Counted from the first letter of the stretch, positions 1-10,901 are shown. The stretch is 64,000 bases of DNA from Deinandra increscens subsp. villosa (GCA_039602395.1 JBCNJP010000275.1:1-64000); one strand, 5' to 3'. Notes: a model not told the origin generated them from the letters alone. A program made the numbers and translations.

Positions 1-333
1 TTCACACTACCACATAGCAATTAAGCCGAAAACAATTGTACTCGGAATATTTTACTTAGCAATAAAGAGGCAACGTGTGTTATCGTTGCCGAAGGGGTTT
101 TTTATGCCGGCAATCCTTGAAGACATTCAATGATTAAGGGCTTTTCCCCCTTTCAAATCTCGTTGTTCTTAGTTGCATTCAGGGAAGTGTTCACTTGTGT
201 TTCCATTCATATTAACTAAACCTTGAATTTCGACAAACCAATCAGATTTTTAGTATCCAACATCCAGGGCACCATACCTCACAAACGAATTTGGTTACCT
301 AATTTAGCTTCATAATTTTTGACCAAAACAGTC
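1..333 (+). repeat. Tat-like LTR tail, left edge unresolved
   Basis: The segment ending TTTTTGACCAAAACAGT at about 316-332 matches the LTR end at 40795-40810, where the same string precedes a clear primer-binding site. Bases 240-330 also resemble 40740-40805 loosely. Bases 1-240 hold no ORF or recognisable motif and are assigned to the LTR only by position. Confidence 0.5.
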
Positions 334-604
334 TGCTAGAAAACAGGATGATTAGGGAAGTCAAGTTCCCAAGATGGTTGGCAAATGTGGTGGTAGTGGG
401 AAAAAAAATGGCAAACGGAGGGTCTGTGTAGATTACACAGACCTGAACCGTGCATGTCTTAAAGATCCCTTTCCCTTACCGCACATCGACTCTATGGTGG
501 ATGCAACGGCATGTCATGAAATGTTAACATTCATGGATGCCACCTCAGGGTTCCAGCAGATTCAAATGGAGCCAAGTGATCAGGAGAATACAACGTTCAT
601 TACA
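334..604 (+). pseudogene. Tat reverse transcriptase, N-terminal part (broken)
   Basis: In one frame the sequence from about 333 reads LLENRMIREVKFPRWLANVV, the usual start of a Tat RT palm. After an A-homopolymer at 401-408 the reading moves to another frame (VCVDYTDLNRA, then MDATSGFQQIQM carrying the first catalytic Asp region). The run has eight A where nine would keep frame, so a one-base deletion is the simplest reading. The gene is interrupted at 604 by the solo LTR and resumes at 4023. It is a non-functional relic. Confidence 0.85.
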
Positions 605-2994
605 TGTCACACCCTGTAATTTCTGTGTCGGGCGTGAATGAGATAGAATCACAGTCAAGGTTACACGAAACGATCTATGGATGGTTAAACAACTAGAGCG
701 GTTTTGAGGAGTCGGAAACATTTCATTTCAGATTTAGCAGGGTAAAATAATAATAATATGTTTCATTTGTTTCATAGTTTACAAAACAAGTATTAAAATA
801 TTTAAAGACATGACACCGTTAGGTGTTATGTAGTGAAATCTCCAAAAGGCTAGTGTGACCATGACTCCAGATAATATGAAGGATCCTAATGATAATGCAC
901 AAAAGAAGTATTCCATACAAGCAAGCGGCCAATCAAGTACCTGAGAATTCATATACTAAAACGGTCAACATAAAGTTGGTGAGTTCACAGGTTTAAGTAA
1001 AAATACAACTGTAATTGACAAGAATGTTTGATATCAGTTTTATCACCCATTTAATAATATGTTAAGATGCTGTAAATTTTTATTACCACGAACCTTGAAT
1101 TCCAAAACTAACTGATTACCCACTCATGGTATTCTGTCCAAGATTACCGAATAGTGATTATAACATTATGTACCCTATTGACTGAAAATGAGAGTCAGGA
1201 TTGGAGCTACCAATCAGGGAAGGGGCATTAACCCAATAGATCTATTCACGTGTCATCGTTTCATTGAAATTAATCGGATTCAATTAATAGTGGGGCTTTG
1301 GATCATAACATGAATCAACATGAATACGACAAAGTGGACGAATAGTTCATGTAATCAATAATGGTAACAGATTATCTAATTATCAGGCATGATATGAGTT
1401 ATATGAATTCTCCCCCAAAAGCACAATAAAACAGTTTAAAAGAGGGGTCGTGAAGACTCACAGAAATCAGGTAGTTTAGAATGATGTAACGGCAGATAAC
1501 AGGCAACCTAGCATTCTTAAATTAATATAAGACAGCTTAAGGTCTAGAGTTTGGATTGACAGTTCAGTCACTCCCAATTGATGGTCAAGTCTTGATGTCA
1601 TGATGAGCCGGGTGGTTGTCGATAACAGAAGGCTTTAGGAATGATTTATTCTCAATAAATAATTTAAAATCGATAACGTTCTGGAAAATGAAGTTATATA
1701 TATTCTCAAAAATATATAAAGATTTTCCTACGTTATAAATGATTTAGTTCAATATTTATTTTAATAAGTATTAGTTTGAAACATGGGCTCAATTTCGTTT
1801 ACAAAAACTGTTTGTAGTAAAAGCCCAAAAAAACCCGGGTTTCCATCGGTAATTATCAACTCGCATTATTTTCCAATATTACTAGAAATAAAATTATAAT
1901 AATAAAAATATTCCTATTTTTATTAATGAATTTCCATAAAAAATGTAGTTTTAGGATTTAAAACCCTAAAGTGCCAATTTTGCTGGTACGCGCCCGGTTT
2001 TGACAGTTTTGTCCATGCGACTAGTTTTAAGGCCTGATAAATTATCCGGACACCTTGTAAATATAATCTAAGTCATGATAGGTCCTTATAAGTGTTCCAA
2101 ATCAGTTCAAACAATATTTGACATAACTTTACAAAAACGAGGTTTCCGGGTCCGTTAAAAGTCCATTTTAAAGCCGGTTTTGACCTAGTTTTAGCTCAAA
2201 TCAAAAGGGATCTTTTTAGCCAACTTTTACCACTCATTTATAGGTCTAAGTATACTGTTAGAAATTCTAAACATTCTTAAAAATTCGGAGTTGGCCTGAG
2301 GGGTCGTTTTTAGGGTTTTTCGGCTTATGTTTTGTAATTTAGGGGTACTTAGGGTCATTTCCAAGCAAAGTGCCTTTACAAAAGTTGTTCCAAAAGTGTC
2401 AAAATGAGTCCCTAAAGTTTTGGATCTGTCCGAAACGGATCTTGAGTTTTTGATGAAAAATCTAGTGGAGTTAAGTTCTTTAAACATGGTTTAAGTAGTG
2501 TTTTGCATTTCTAAGGCCATGGATCTACATGTTTAGGCATTTTAACTTCTAAAACATAATCTAAGGCATAGAACATCATCAAATCATGGGATACAAGTTC
2601 TCATGTAAAACTAGTTAGTAAACAACATCATTAACAAGGATTAACAAAGATTAAGTGTTTTCTAGACTTTTATCAACCAAAGATCATCATAATCATCAAG
2701 ACTTGTCATAGGAGTGGATTGATCATGGAAACGAGTAAGAATACATGGTCTAGTAAGATGAACTTGAAATAAATCCATAGAACTTACTTGTTCTTGAAAG
2801 GTTTTCAAGAAAAAAGGGATGAAAAGGTGATGAGAATGCTTGTGAATGCCTTTGATCTCCACTCCTTCTTGTTCCTTGGCTAAAAATCTAGAGAGAGGGT
2901 AGAGAGAGGAGCCATGAGGTTGAGAGATAGGGGAGAGGTGGTGGGAGCTTTCTCTTGATTAAGGTTTGCAAATGAAATGAAAGTGTCTAAATGT

Positions 2995-3003
2995 GTTTAT
3001 ATA
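2995..3003 (-). promoter_or_regulatory. TATA box of the solo LTR
   Basis: On the minus strand the sequence reads TATATAAAC, followed about 30-120 bases downstream by a pyrimidine-rich leader. This is the expected U3/R arrangement in a long gypsy LTR. The call rests on motif and position only. Confidence 0.5.
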
Positions 3004-3039
3004 TGTGGTGAAATAAAGAGTAAGGGAGGGTGTTTGGTT

Positions 3040-3440
3040 TGCTCGTGGGCAGGCTCAAGGGGGAGGGGGTTACGGGTTTGGAGCCAAGAGAGGAGGGACT
3101 AGAGTGTTGTGTGGTTTAGTGAACAAGTAACCAAGTGAGTATGTGTGTTGTTGTTGTGTTGCGTGACTGAGAGAAGAGGGGGGTCGGGTCAAAGGGAAAG
3201 CGTGAGGTGAGGGATGGTGTGATGAGGTGATAGATTGGTGGTTATGGGGTAAGGTGGTGGAGTGTGAAAGGGGTTGAATGAAAATGATGATGATGAGGTA
3301 TGGTGTGGAGAATGGTGGTGGTTGACTTGCATGGGGGTGGGGCCGACGTGTAGGGTGGCGGCGGTGGTGAGGTTGGCCGGAGGTGGTGGTGGCCGGTGGT
3401 GATGGGTGGTGGTGCTTGGTGGTCAGTCGGGTGGAGTCAC
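3040..3440 (+). repeat. G/GT-rich low-complexity tract in LTR U3
   Basis: The plus strand is dominated by GGTGG, GGGG and GGTGGTGG units, with few cytosines. The complementary strand encodes a His/Pro/Ser/Thr-rich open frame that looks like a composition artefact. The tract sits upstream of the TATA box in the LTR sense. Several runs could form G-quadruplexes. Confidence 0.6.
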
Positions 3441-4022
3441 ATGCAAACATGCAAAGGTGGCGGGTCAGTTTATTAATAAACGAAACGGTTCGGCTCGGTT
3501 TTTAATCGCGAACGAATGCGATTAACGAGTGAAAACTTTCGGTGAGTTTTGGTCTCGAGATTTTGACACGGATGATGGCCTATAGTAAAGTCTAGATAAA
3601 AATATTTTATTTTTATTAAAAACGTCATACGTCATGTTAAATAATTATTTAACGAAAACGGTTAAGTTTTTAGACAAAATGGTTAATATTTTCTATGCGT
3701 TGGTTTCTCACGTAAATATTAGACATCCGGGTTTACAAGTTGATATGTATATTAAATATACTACAAGAGTGACGGAAATAATAAATAAAATATTAATTTT
3801 ATTTTATTTTATTATTGAAGTTCCATCGATAACAACAATATTAATTTACCGTTTTATGGTGGTTTGGTTATCGTTTTACCGTAGGGTCACGTCAAGACTA
3901 TCAAGAGATTGGCATAATACGTTCTCTAAGTTAACAAACCTAGATAATATGCACAATTAATAGATAAGCACATAACTAAACAAGATTTTTGACTTAGGAA
4001 ATTTACGGGTTGTCACATTACA

Positions 4023-4484
4023 CCCACATGTATTTATTGTTATGTTGCTATGCCTTTTGGATTGAAAAATGCAGAGGCCACCTACCAAAGACTGGTGAAT
4101 ATGATGTTCAAAGAAAAGCTAAGAGAAACTATGGAGGTGTATATAGACGACATGGTGGTAAAATCCCTGAATGTCAGCACCCAAGTCCATGATGTTAAAG
4201 ATTCTTTTGATACCTTGGACAAATACAATATGAAGCTAAATCCAGATAAATGTCATTTTGGAGTGGGTGCTGGAAAATTCCTGGGTTACATGGTGACCAA
4301 GAGAGGAATCGAGGCTAGTCCTGAACAAATTCGTGCCATTGTGAGTCTGAAGTCGCCAGAATCAACCAAGGATGTGCAAAGGCTGACAGGCCGGGTTGCA
4401 GCCTTAAACAGATTTATCTCCAAATCCTCGGAGAGATGCCGAGATTTCTATGACATCCTAAGAAAGAACAAAAAGTTCGAGTGA
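4023..4484 (+). pseudogene. Tat reverse transcriptase, C-terminal part
   Basis: Directly after the solo LTR and its TTACA duplication the RT frame resumes with MPFGLKNAEATYQRLVNMMF, then the catalytic VYIDDMVVKS, then KCHFGVGAGKFLGYMV (thumb/connection). The open frame ends at a TGA at 4482-4484, where the family normally has Trp, so this is a TGG-to-TGA nonsense change. The YIDD catalytic residues are preserved, but the gene is split and frameshifted upstream. Confidence 0.85.
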
Positions 4485-5550
4485 ATATCCCAGCATGAGC
4501 AAGCCTTCCAGGATTTTAAGTCATATTTATCCTCAACACCTCTCCTCATGAAGCCAAATCCAGGGGAACCATTGTCCTTGTACCTTGCAGTTTCGAGAAA
4601 TACGGTGAGTGCAGTCCTAATCAAGGATGCAGAGGGTCAACAACACCCGGTGTACTATGTAATTAAGAGACTTCTTGACGCTGAATCCATGATATTCGCA
4701 TCTAGAAAAACTTATACTAACCCTAAGTATGGCTTCTACTAAACTTAGACTTTATTTTGAAACTCATACTATACACGTGAAAACTAACTACCCTATAAAG
4801 TATGTCTTGAGAAAACATGAGATGTCAAGTAGGATAGCAAAATGGTCCCTGAAGCTGAGCGCTTACAACCTGGTCTACGAATCAAGGACAGCCATAAAAT
4901 CATAGGCTCTAGCAGACTTTGTGGCCGATTTTAGTAGTGACATCCAAAATGAAGCAGATCTAGAATTCCAGAGCCTACTGGAAGAAGAATTCTCAGGATG
5001 TTGGATCCTATTTACAGATGGGGCATCCAATTTCAGGGGTACAGGCCTTGGAATCATACTGAAATCGCCACAGGGGGACATGATACCCTAGGCTGTTAGG
5101 TGTGGATTCCAGGCAACTAACAACGACGCGGAGTATGAAGCCCTGATTGCTGGCTTACAATTAGCCTTGCATCTTGGGATCAAGAACATCCAGGTATACG
5201 TCGACTCGTTACTTTTAACTAATCATTTTAATGGAACTTATGTAGTGAAAGGGGAGAAGCTAGCCAAGTACCTAGAGATTGTGAAGGCTATATCCTAGGA
5301 TTTTCAAACTTTCAACATTCAGCAAGTACCCAGGGATGAAAATGCTTAAGCAGATGTACTAGTAAACCCGGGGTCAGCATTCAAGGCAATGAAGGATACA
5401 CACATCCCCATAATCCACATACTAAGCCCAGCAATCAACCAATAGGAGAACCTAGAAGACACTGATGCTCGGGGCAGGGTCTTAGCATCCGATTCCCAGG
5501 ATGGACGATGTCCTGATTCCCAGGATAGTCCGTCATCTTAGACTCAGCCT
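4485..5550 (+). pseudogene. Tat double RNase H region (gypsy-type then archaeal-type), decayed
   Basis: A first RNase H-like stretch at 4548-4742 (LSLYLAVSRNTVSAVLIKD) is followed by a second at about 5008-5390 with LFTDGAS, NNDAEYEAL and VYVDSLL, which carry the Asp-Glu-Asp catalytic pattern. A second, archaeal-type RNase H after the original one is a known mark of Tat elements. In-frame stops interrupt it at 4904 (TAG), 5089 (TAG), 5296 (TAG), 5347 (TAA), 5443 (TAG) and 5539 (TAG). Most fall where the family has Gln, consistent with C-to-T decay. Confidence 0.75.
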
Positions 5551-6776
5551 ATCATAGACTATCTACAGAATGGTTCTATCCCGAAAGAAGAAAAGGATGC
5601 TAGGGCATTCAGAACCAGAATGGCCAGGTACGTTCTTATAAAAGGGAAATTGTATAAAAAATCAGTTGTAGGTACATACTTAAGATGCTTGGAAGACGAT
5701 GAAGCTCAACAAGTACTCAAAGACATCCATGAAGGCGACTGTGGAAACCACACAGGGGGCAGGTCTCTAATGTCTAAAATCCTGAGAACAGGCTACTTCT
5801 GGCCATTCTTGAGAAAGGATGCCCAGGATTTCGCCCTTAAATGTGATGCTTGCCAGAGACACGCCAATATTCCTCATCAACTGACTGAACCCTTCCATCA
5901 TTTCCCTGCATCCTGGCCCTTTATGAAGTGGGGAATGGACATCGTGGGGAAGCTGCCACGGGCTCCGGGAGGAAAAGTCTTTATGTTAGGAATGACTGAT
6001 TACTTTTCAACATGGATAGAGGCTGAGGCATATGTCTAAGTTAGAGAAAAAGAAGTCATCTCATTCATCAAGAGGAATATCATAACAAGATTTGGCATAC
6101 CCTCTGAGATAGTGTGTGAAAATGGATCTCAATTCATTGGCAAAAGGACTACTGGATTCTATAAATGTTTGGGGATAAAATGATAACTTCTACACCAGTG
6201 CATCCTCAGGCTAATGGCCAGGCAGAGTCTAGCAATAAGATCATCATTAACAATTTGAAGAAAAGGCTCAAGGAGAAGAAGGGAAAAGGGGCAGAAGAAT
6301 TACCATTAACATTGTGGACTGATAGAACTACATCCAAGAATGCCACTGGCCAGACTCTATTTTCTTTGGTCTTTGGTACGGAGGCAGTCACTCCAACAGA
6401 AATGGTGGTCCCAACATTTAGGGTTATCAGTCAAACACAGGATGCAAATAATGAATCCCTGGCTGACGACCTTGATACCGTGGATGAGCTACGAGAACAA
6501 GCTGCTTGGAGAATGACCGTATATCAACAAAGAATCTCTAAGACCTACAACAAACATGTAAGGATCCGAAGATTCAAGGTAGGAGAATTGGTTTTAAGGA
6601 AAGCATTTCAGAGCACGAAGAATCGAGGGGATGGTAAGTTAGCCCCTAAGTGGGAAGGTCCCTATCTGATTAACTCAGAGGCAGGTAAGGGGGCATATTG
6701 GCTTGCTAATATGGAAGATGAATTATTACCAAGACCATGGAATGCGATTCACTTGAAAGCCTATCTTATGTAACGC
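5551..6776 (+). pseudogene. Tat integrase
   Basis: The zinc-binding region is present (HEGDCGNHTGGRS, then KCDACQRHA), followed by the core with WGMDIVGK (first Asp), CENGSQFIG and NGQAESSNK (the Glu). The second catalytic Asp is replaced by Glu at 6118-6120. A TAA at 6037-6039 breaks the frame between the first and second catalytic residues. The C-terminal part ends naturally with HLKAYLM and TAA at 6774. It is non-functional by two independent lesions. Confidence 0.85.
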
Positions 6777-6795
6777 TGGTACCCCAGGATGCTGT

Positions 6796-7531
6796 TGTTG
6801 GAAAAAGGTGTCCTGACCCGAAAAAATTAATGAACCCGACCCGATATTGACCCGTAAGAGTTACACTCGGGTCAACGGACCATAAATCTAATTACCCGTT
6901 AATTAGTATTTAAACGAACAATTGATTTATTAAATAAATAATTATTCATTTATTTAATTAAACGATAAAACATTTACGATTAAAACACTCGCTAATTAAT
7001 TAAACGGGCTGATCAGTTGTTACTGGATTAATAGACTGATCAGATTGGTGGACTGGTGAAGATCACGATCGGGCCCAGTTCATCTGAGCCCTGGTCCGCG
7101 ATTTTATTAATAATGAGTACAGAGCAAGCAATCAAAAGGAACCCTAATCCCCACTCTCTCTCTCTCTTTTTGTGTCGACCCCAAACTAGCGCCACCCCCT
7201 TGCCGCCGCCGATTACCACTCGACACAACCACCACCATTCGTCGCCTATCGGATGGATCCCCGTTTATAGAGCGTTTGTTCTCGATTAGAGGAGGAAGCC
7301 AAGATCGCCCGAACTGCAGCCACAAGCCGAGCCACAGCTGAGGCTTTGGCCCAAGCCGTCGTCGTCGCTACCTCACGACCGCTGCAACCGGATCGCCGGC
7401 CGGTGGTCCTTGCACTGCCAGCGCAGCCGAGGCCACCGCGCCCGGTCCCTTCATCGTGGCCCACACCCATGTACCCGCCGGTCACCACCACCACCGTGTC
7501 GCCGCCGCCGTCCTTCGCTGGTGACGGCATC
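6796..7531 (+). repeat. copia-A 5' LTR, first part
   Basis: It starts with TGTTGG directly after Tat sequence. The LTR includes an AT-rich stretch (6900-7000) and then a C-rich stretch rich in CCGCC/CCACC. Open frames on both strands in 7040-7618 are composition artefacts. The last five bases (GCATC, 7527-7531) are the target duplicated by Tekay-A. Confidence 0.8.
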
Positions 7532-7805
7532 TGTGACATCCTAGAATTTCAAGGTTTACTTCCGTTAGACATTTCCGTTAGTTACGTTATAAGTGTTAAC
7601 TTAGTAACTAATGCTTAACTAGGCCGAATACGTCCACGTCCTTTGGTTGATCACCGAACCTGTCCATATGTGTTATGTGTTTAACTATTTATTGTCATTA
7701 TGTGCAATGTGATTTAAATACATGATTTAGTATTGTGAATAGCATGACAATTTATGAATCGTGTTTATCTTGCTTAGAATGTGAAATTGACCACTTTTGG
7801 GCTTC

Positions 7806-7920
7806 CAGCGAAACTACCGGGCGAAACTATAGTGTCGCCCGGCAGTCAGCTCAACCCGTCTGAATTGCATGAATCCAGAGCCAGTTTCGCTTGGCCAGCG
7901 AAACTAGCCAGCAAAACTAG
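7806..7920 (+). promoter_or_regulatory. GCGAAACT motif cluster upstream of TATA
   Basis: Three direct GCGAAACT copies and one inverted AGTTTCGC, plus near matches, lie within about 120 bases ending some 15 bases before the TATA box. The same arrangement is present in the 3' LTR (15865-15975) and, inverted, in the solo LTR at 49836-52394. Binding-site function is inferred from position. Confidence 0.6.
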
Positions 7921-7927
7921 GCCCAGA

Positions 7928-7934
7928 TATATAA
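7928..7934 (+). promoter_or_regulatory. TATA box of Tekay-A 5' LTR
   Basis: TATATAA is followed by a pyrimidine/CA-rich leader (ACACACACAC near 7981), as expected for the U3/R border. The matching box in the 3' LTR is at 15984-15990. Confidence 0.6.
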
Positions 7935-8434
7935 TGACATAAAACCCTAGTTGCCTCATTTTTGCACTATTCTCTCCAAAACACACACACACACACTCCT
8001 GGAATTCTGGTCAGTCGAGAAACACAACCAAACATCAAGATCTCAGCCTCAAGACAACATCCATTCGATTCCTTGATCGAATCGTGAGTCCCAAAACCTC
8101 TCTTTATGCCTTTTCTTTGAGTTTTCTTAAAAAGCATGCTTAAACTTTCATGAAACTGCTTGTCGATCTGCTAGTATGTTGCTTAGGGATGTTAGATTTA
8201 TCATAAAGTTTGCAACTTTACGTTTGAAATCCAACCATGATAGAGATTTATGCTATTTAGGTCACTTTAGGGTTTTAAATGCATTTTGGTGATTTGATGA
8301 TGAATATGCATGAATAAGGTGTTAAAACTTGTTGTTTGATGTTGGTAAATGCCTATGTATGCTAAACAATGAATTGCATGAAGTATGGAAGCTGTTAGGT
8401 TGATTTTTAGGCTGATCCGTATGTTTTTCGCGAC

Positions 8435-8745
8435 CAGCGAAACTGTCATGTTCTCTGGGCGAAACTGTCCAGCGAAATTATGCATATCTTCAACCAGCGA
8501 CACTATGCAGCGAAACTGCAGTGTCGCCGGGTAAACCAACCAGACCAGCTCGAGCGAATCTGCCGAGCGAAATTCCCTGAACGAAAGTTCAAACCAGTTT
8601 CGGGCGAAACTAGGCTAGCGAAACTGTGCCAACAGTTTCGAGCGAAACTAGCCTAGCGAAACTGTGTCATCGGGTATTGCCTAGCGAAAGTGCTGCCCGT
8701 GCACACAGCGAAACTGACTAGCGAAACTATGCTAGCGAAACTGAG
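8435..8745 (+). repeat. Dense GCGAAACT / AGTTTCG array in R-U5
   Basis: About ten exact GCGAAACT octamers plus variants (GCGAAATT, GCGACACT, GCGAAAGT) and inverted AGTTTCG units are packed into 310 bases. Some form short palindromes such as AGTTTCGGGCGAAACT. The block is repeated almost unchanged in the 3' LTR and diverged but still rich in the motif in the inverted solo LTR (51230-51550). Confidence 0.85.
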
Positions 8746-10144
8746 ACCAGAATCCAAACTTGTGCAATTTACTTGAATGTTATGCCATGACTTACATGAT
8801 TATGCCATGATGATACATGCTTTGATTTCTGATGTATATGAACCCTTGTTTATGATCAACCATCGGTGTCGTGTGTCGGTATGTCGAGTCATAGTTCCAA
8901 CGTGCTATGTTATGGGCCATAGTGACGTTAAGTAAAGATTAGACACAAAACTAATACTTAAGACCTAAACGTGTTCATAGGTCTTCGTTAAGCAATACTT
9001 GGACTATATAGCAAGTGTAGCAGTGCAACCCAAGGTGAGTGTCACTAACCCAATTACCGTGAACCCGTTTGGGTCACACCGAATAACTAAAAGGTAAAAC
9101 AATGCTGACAAACTCGAGAGTGCTAGGCACCTCCCTGATAAACTGTGAAAACTTGGAGTGCTCGGCACCCACCTGATGAACTTGAAGTGCTTTATGGGAA
9201 GCACTTGTGAATTACTTAAACGACTATTTCTGAAACGAAACTGAAAACACTTTTGAGATTCATGAGAATCCAGTAAACCTTTTTAATATGGCTAGTGTAG
9301 GTTAAAGTCTAAACCACATGATATCACATGATTTCTAAGGATGCCTTGAAAACTTAAAAGTCCTCAACTAAATTGTACCATTAATTGTAAAGCGAGGGGA
9401 TGTTGGGTAGATCTACTGGAGTTTGACAAACTCCGCCCCGTGGCACGGGGAGTGCACGGAGGTACAATATCAGCCTATCTGACCGTGATCCCGAGAGGAC
9501 ACGGGGGAGGCAAAACCGCGATGACGTAGGTCCGCAGAACTGATGGCACGGCCACTACAATAATTTATGGTCAGCTTTGGTACAAACTTCCTTAGTGCAT
9601 GGAACAACGGATTAGCTACCCGCGATATCGGTTGAGCACTTTAACTATACAAGACTAGTACATACCCGATAACGTAGGTTACGGACAATACTTTTACTAA
9701 ACCACCATAATATGATTTTGATTATCACAAGCATTGCTTTTCACAAATAAATTGTACGTAAGAATACGTTTACACGATTATGATTTATGAGACCGGGCCA
9801 CTGCATGACAAGCCCACTGTGAACTCACCAACCGTTAGGTTGACACTTGCGTGGTTTAAACTTTTGCAGATCGCTAAGGAGTATCCGGAGCGGGTTGGCA
9901 TGGCACATGAAGACTTTTATTTTAATTAAACTAATTGGGAATTTAATACACTGATTTGTAAAGCACGTGGTTAGTGCTAAGATAATATTTTGTTCCGCTG
10001 CGTAACTTGAGACTATTTTTATGATATATCTTTGGACTAACTCTGATTCGTTTAGTATTTGTAACTAATGGTTGTGGTCCTGGTCTAGTCGCACCCCTTA
10101 ACGGTATAAACTCCGTTAGTGGTTAATTTGGGGGTGTGACAGAT

Positions 10145-10157
10145 TGGTATCAGAGCC
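10145..10157 (+). other. Primer-binding site (initiator Met tRNA type)
   Basis: TGGTATCAGAGCC lies three bases after the 5' LTR. This sequence is complementary to the 3' end of initiator methionine tRNA and is the usual minus-strand primer site of plant chromoviruses and many copia elements. Confidence 0.9.
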
Positions 10158-10698
10158 ATAAGTTGCAGAGAACTGGAATCATTTTGAAAAAAAAACGATT
10201 TGGAAACTGCAACTTGAAACCTTAGTTACAAACGAATAAACAAATTCCCAAAACCAAAATTATTACGTGCCAACCTGGGATACTCGCTCTGCTGTGTAAG
10301 TAAAAGCTTAGTACGTATGTATATATATATATATAAATATATATATAGACCGTGTCTAGGAAGTCTAACGGAAAACCTTAGGGAAAATTTTCACACACGA
10401 ATACGAAACGCGAACGCTAATGCGCGCACTATGCCGGGGGAAAGCGACAACGAAACGATGCAACACGCTACGTCCTGATTTCTACCACAATGACTACGCC
10501 GACGGTGACTTTTATGGGAAAGCCGACTTTCGACGATAGCTACTTACGACTTACGACGTTCCCCGACGACGCCTCGATTATGCACAAAATTTTTCTGGAC
10601 TAATAGTGGGATAACGGGAAATTGTTATTATACATATTAAGGGATATGTATAAAGTATAATTGTGACTGAACACTGGCTTCTTTAACTGTCCAGCAAG
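10158..10698 (+). other. Tekay-A untranslated leader
   Basis: This 540-base stretch lies between the primer site and the gag start. It contains an AT dinucleotide run (10320-10345) and no open frame that I recognise. Confidence 0.7.
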
Positions 10699-10819
10699 AT
10701 GTCTGGAAGAGGACACGGAAGGAACAACATTAACATGACACCTGCACAGCTGCAAGCTATGATCAACGAACACGTGCAAGCCGCGGTGGCAGCCGTCCAA
10801 GCTGCATACGCCGCACAGG
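10699..10819 (+). CDS. Tekay-A gag, exon 1 (N-terminus)
   Basis: The ATG at 10699 opens MSGRGHGRNNINMTPAQLQA and continues into an alanine-rich helix, the usual short N-terminal segment of Tekay gag. The frame would stop at a TAA (10837-10839) unless the 82-base GT...AG segment from 10820 is removed. With that removal it joins the downstream gag frame exactly where the family places the conserved segment before the FMDCKP motif. The start was chosen because it is the first ATG in this frame and matches family style. Confidence 0.7.
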
Positions 10820-10901
10820 GTAATTATTATGCCGGTTAAGGCACAAAGCGAATTATATTTGACCTGTTTAAATTTGAAACCCGAACTATTATATGTATCA
10901 G
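10820..10901 (+). other. Putative intron inside gag
   Basis: The segment starts GTAATT, ends GTATCAG, is about two-thirds A+T and is 82 bases long, all normal for a short plant intron. Its removal converts two out-of-phase gag frames into one, with a Gly codon split across the junction. An inserted or mutated stretch that happens to have GT...AG ends is the alternative. Confidence 0.55.

Larger units (their letters stand above)
605..4017 (-). mobile_element. Solo LTR of a long-LTR gypsy element, TSD TTACA
   Basis: The insert begins TGTCACACCC and ends TTGTCACA, so in its own sense (minus) it runs TGTGACAACCC to GGGTGTGACA, the usual ends of Tekay-type chromovirus LTRs. The 5-base TTACA occurs at 600-604 and 4018-4022, a perfect target duplication. 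No pol or gag ORF lies inside its 3.4 kb, so a solo LTR left by LTR-LTR recombination fits best. A small non-autonomous element is the alternative. In the minus sense a TATA box near 3000 is followed by a CT-rich leader and a splice-donor-like CAAG/TAAGT near 2789. Confidence 0.8.
1..6795 (+). mobile_element. Tat-type Ty3/gypsy relic (outermost host of the left side)
   Basis: A degenerate gypsy element reads left to right: LTR tail (to about 333), reverse transcriptase, RNase H region, integrase (ends 6773). The solo LTR at 605-4017 splits the RT, and copia-A cuts the element off 20 bases after the integrase stop. The RT wording (DYTDLNRACLKDPFPLPHID, YIDDMVVKS) and two successive RNase H-like regions are typical of the Tat clade. 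Gag and protease are absent because the LTR end joins directly to RT. Frameshifts and many nonsense codons show that it is dead and old. Confidence 0.85.
7532..10141 (+). repeat. Tekay-A 5' LTR (2610 bp)
   Basis: The LTR runs TGTGACATCC to GGGGTGTGACA, immediately followed by the primer site. The TATA box is at 7928-7934, then a CT/CA-rich leader and a splice-donor-like ATCG/TGAGT near 8085, so most of the LTR is R-U5. GCGAAACT motifs occur just upstream of the TATA box and again in a dense block at 8435-8745. Nothing else coding was found. Confidence 0.93.

Noticed and set aside
3070..3450. His/Pro/Ser-rich minus-strand ORF of 126 codons
   Set aside because: It is a by-product of the GGTGG-rich tract; low complexity, inside an LTR and without any domain.
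7040..7618. Several ORFs on both strands with Ala/Pro/Val-rich content
   Set aside because: Located in the C-rich copia-A LTR and crossing the Tekay-A insertion border at 7532, so they cannot be a gene.
7800..8750. GCGAAACT array as CRISPR-like or satellite DNA
   Set aside because: Spacers are not of constant length, the context is a plant LTR, and inverted copies are mixed in; it is neither CRISPR nor a regular satellite.
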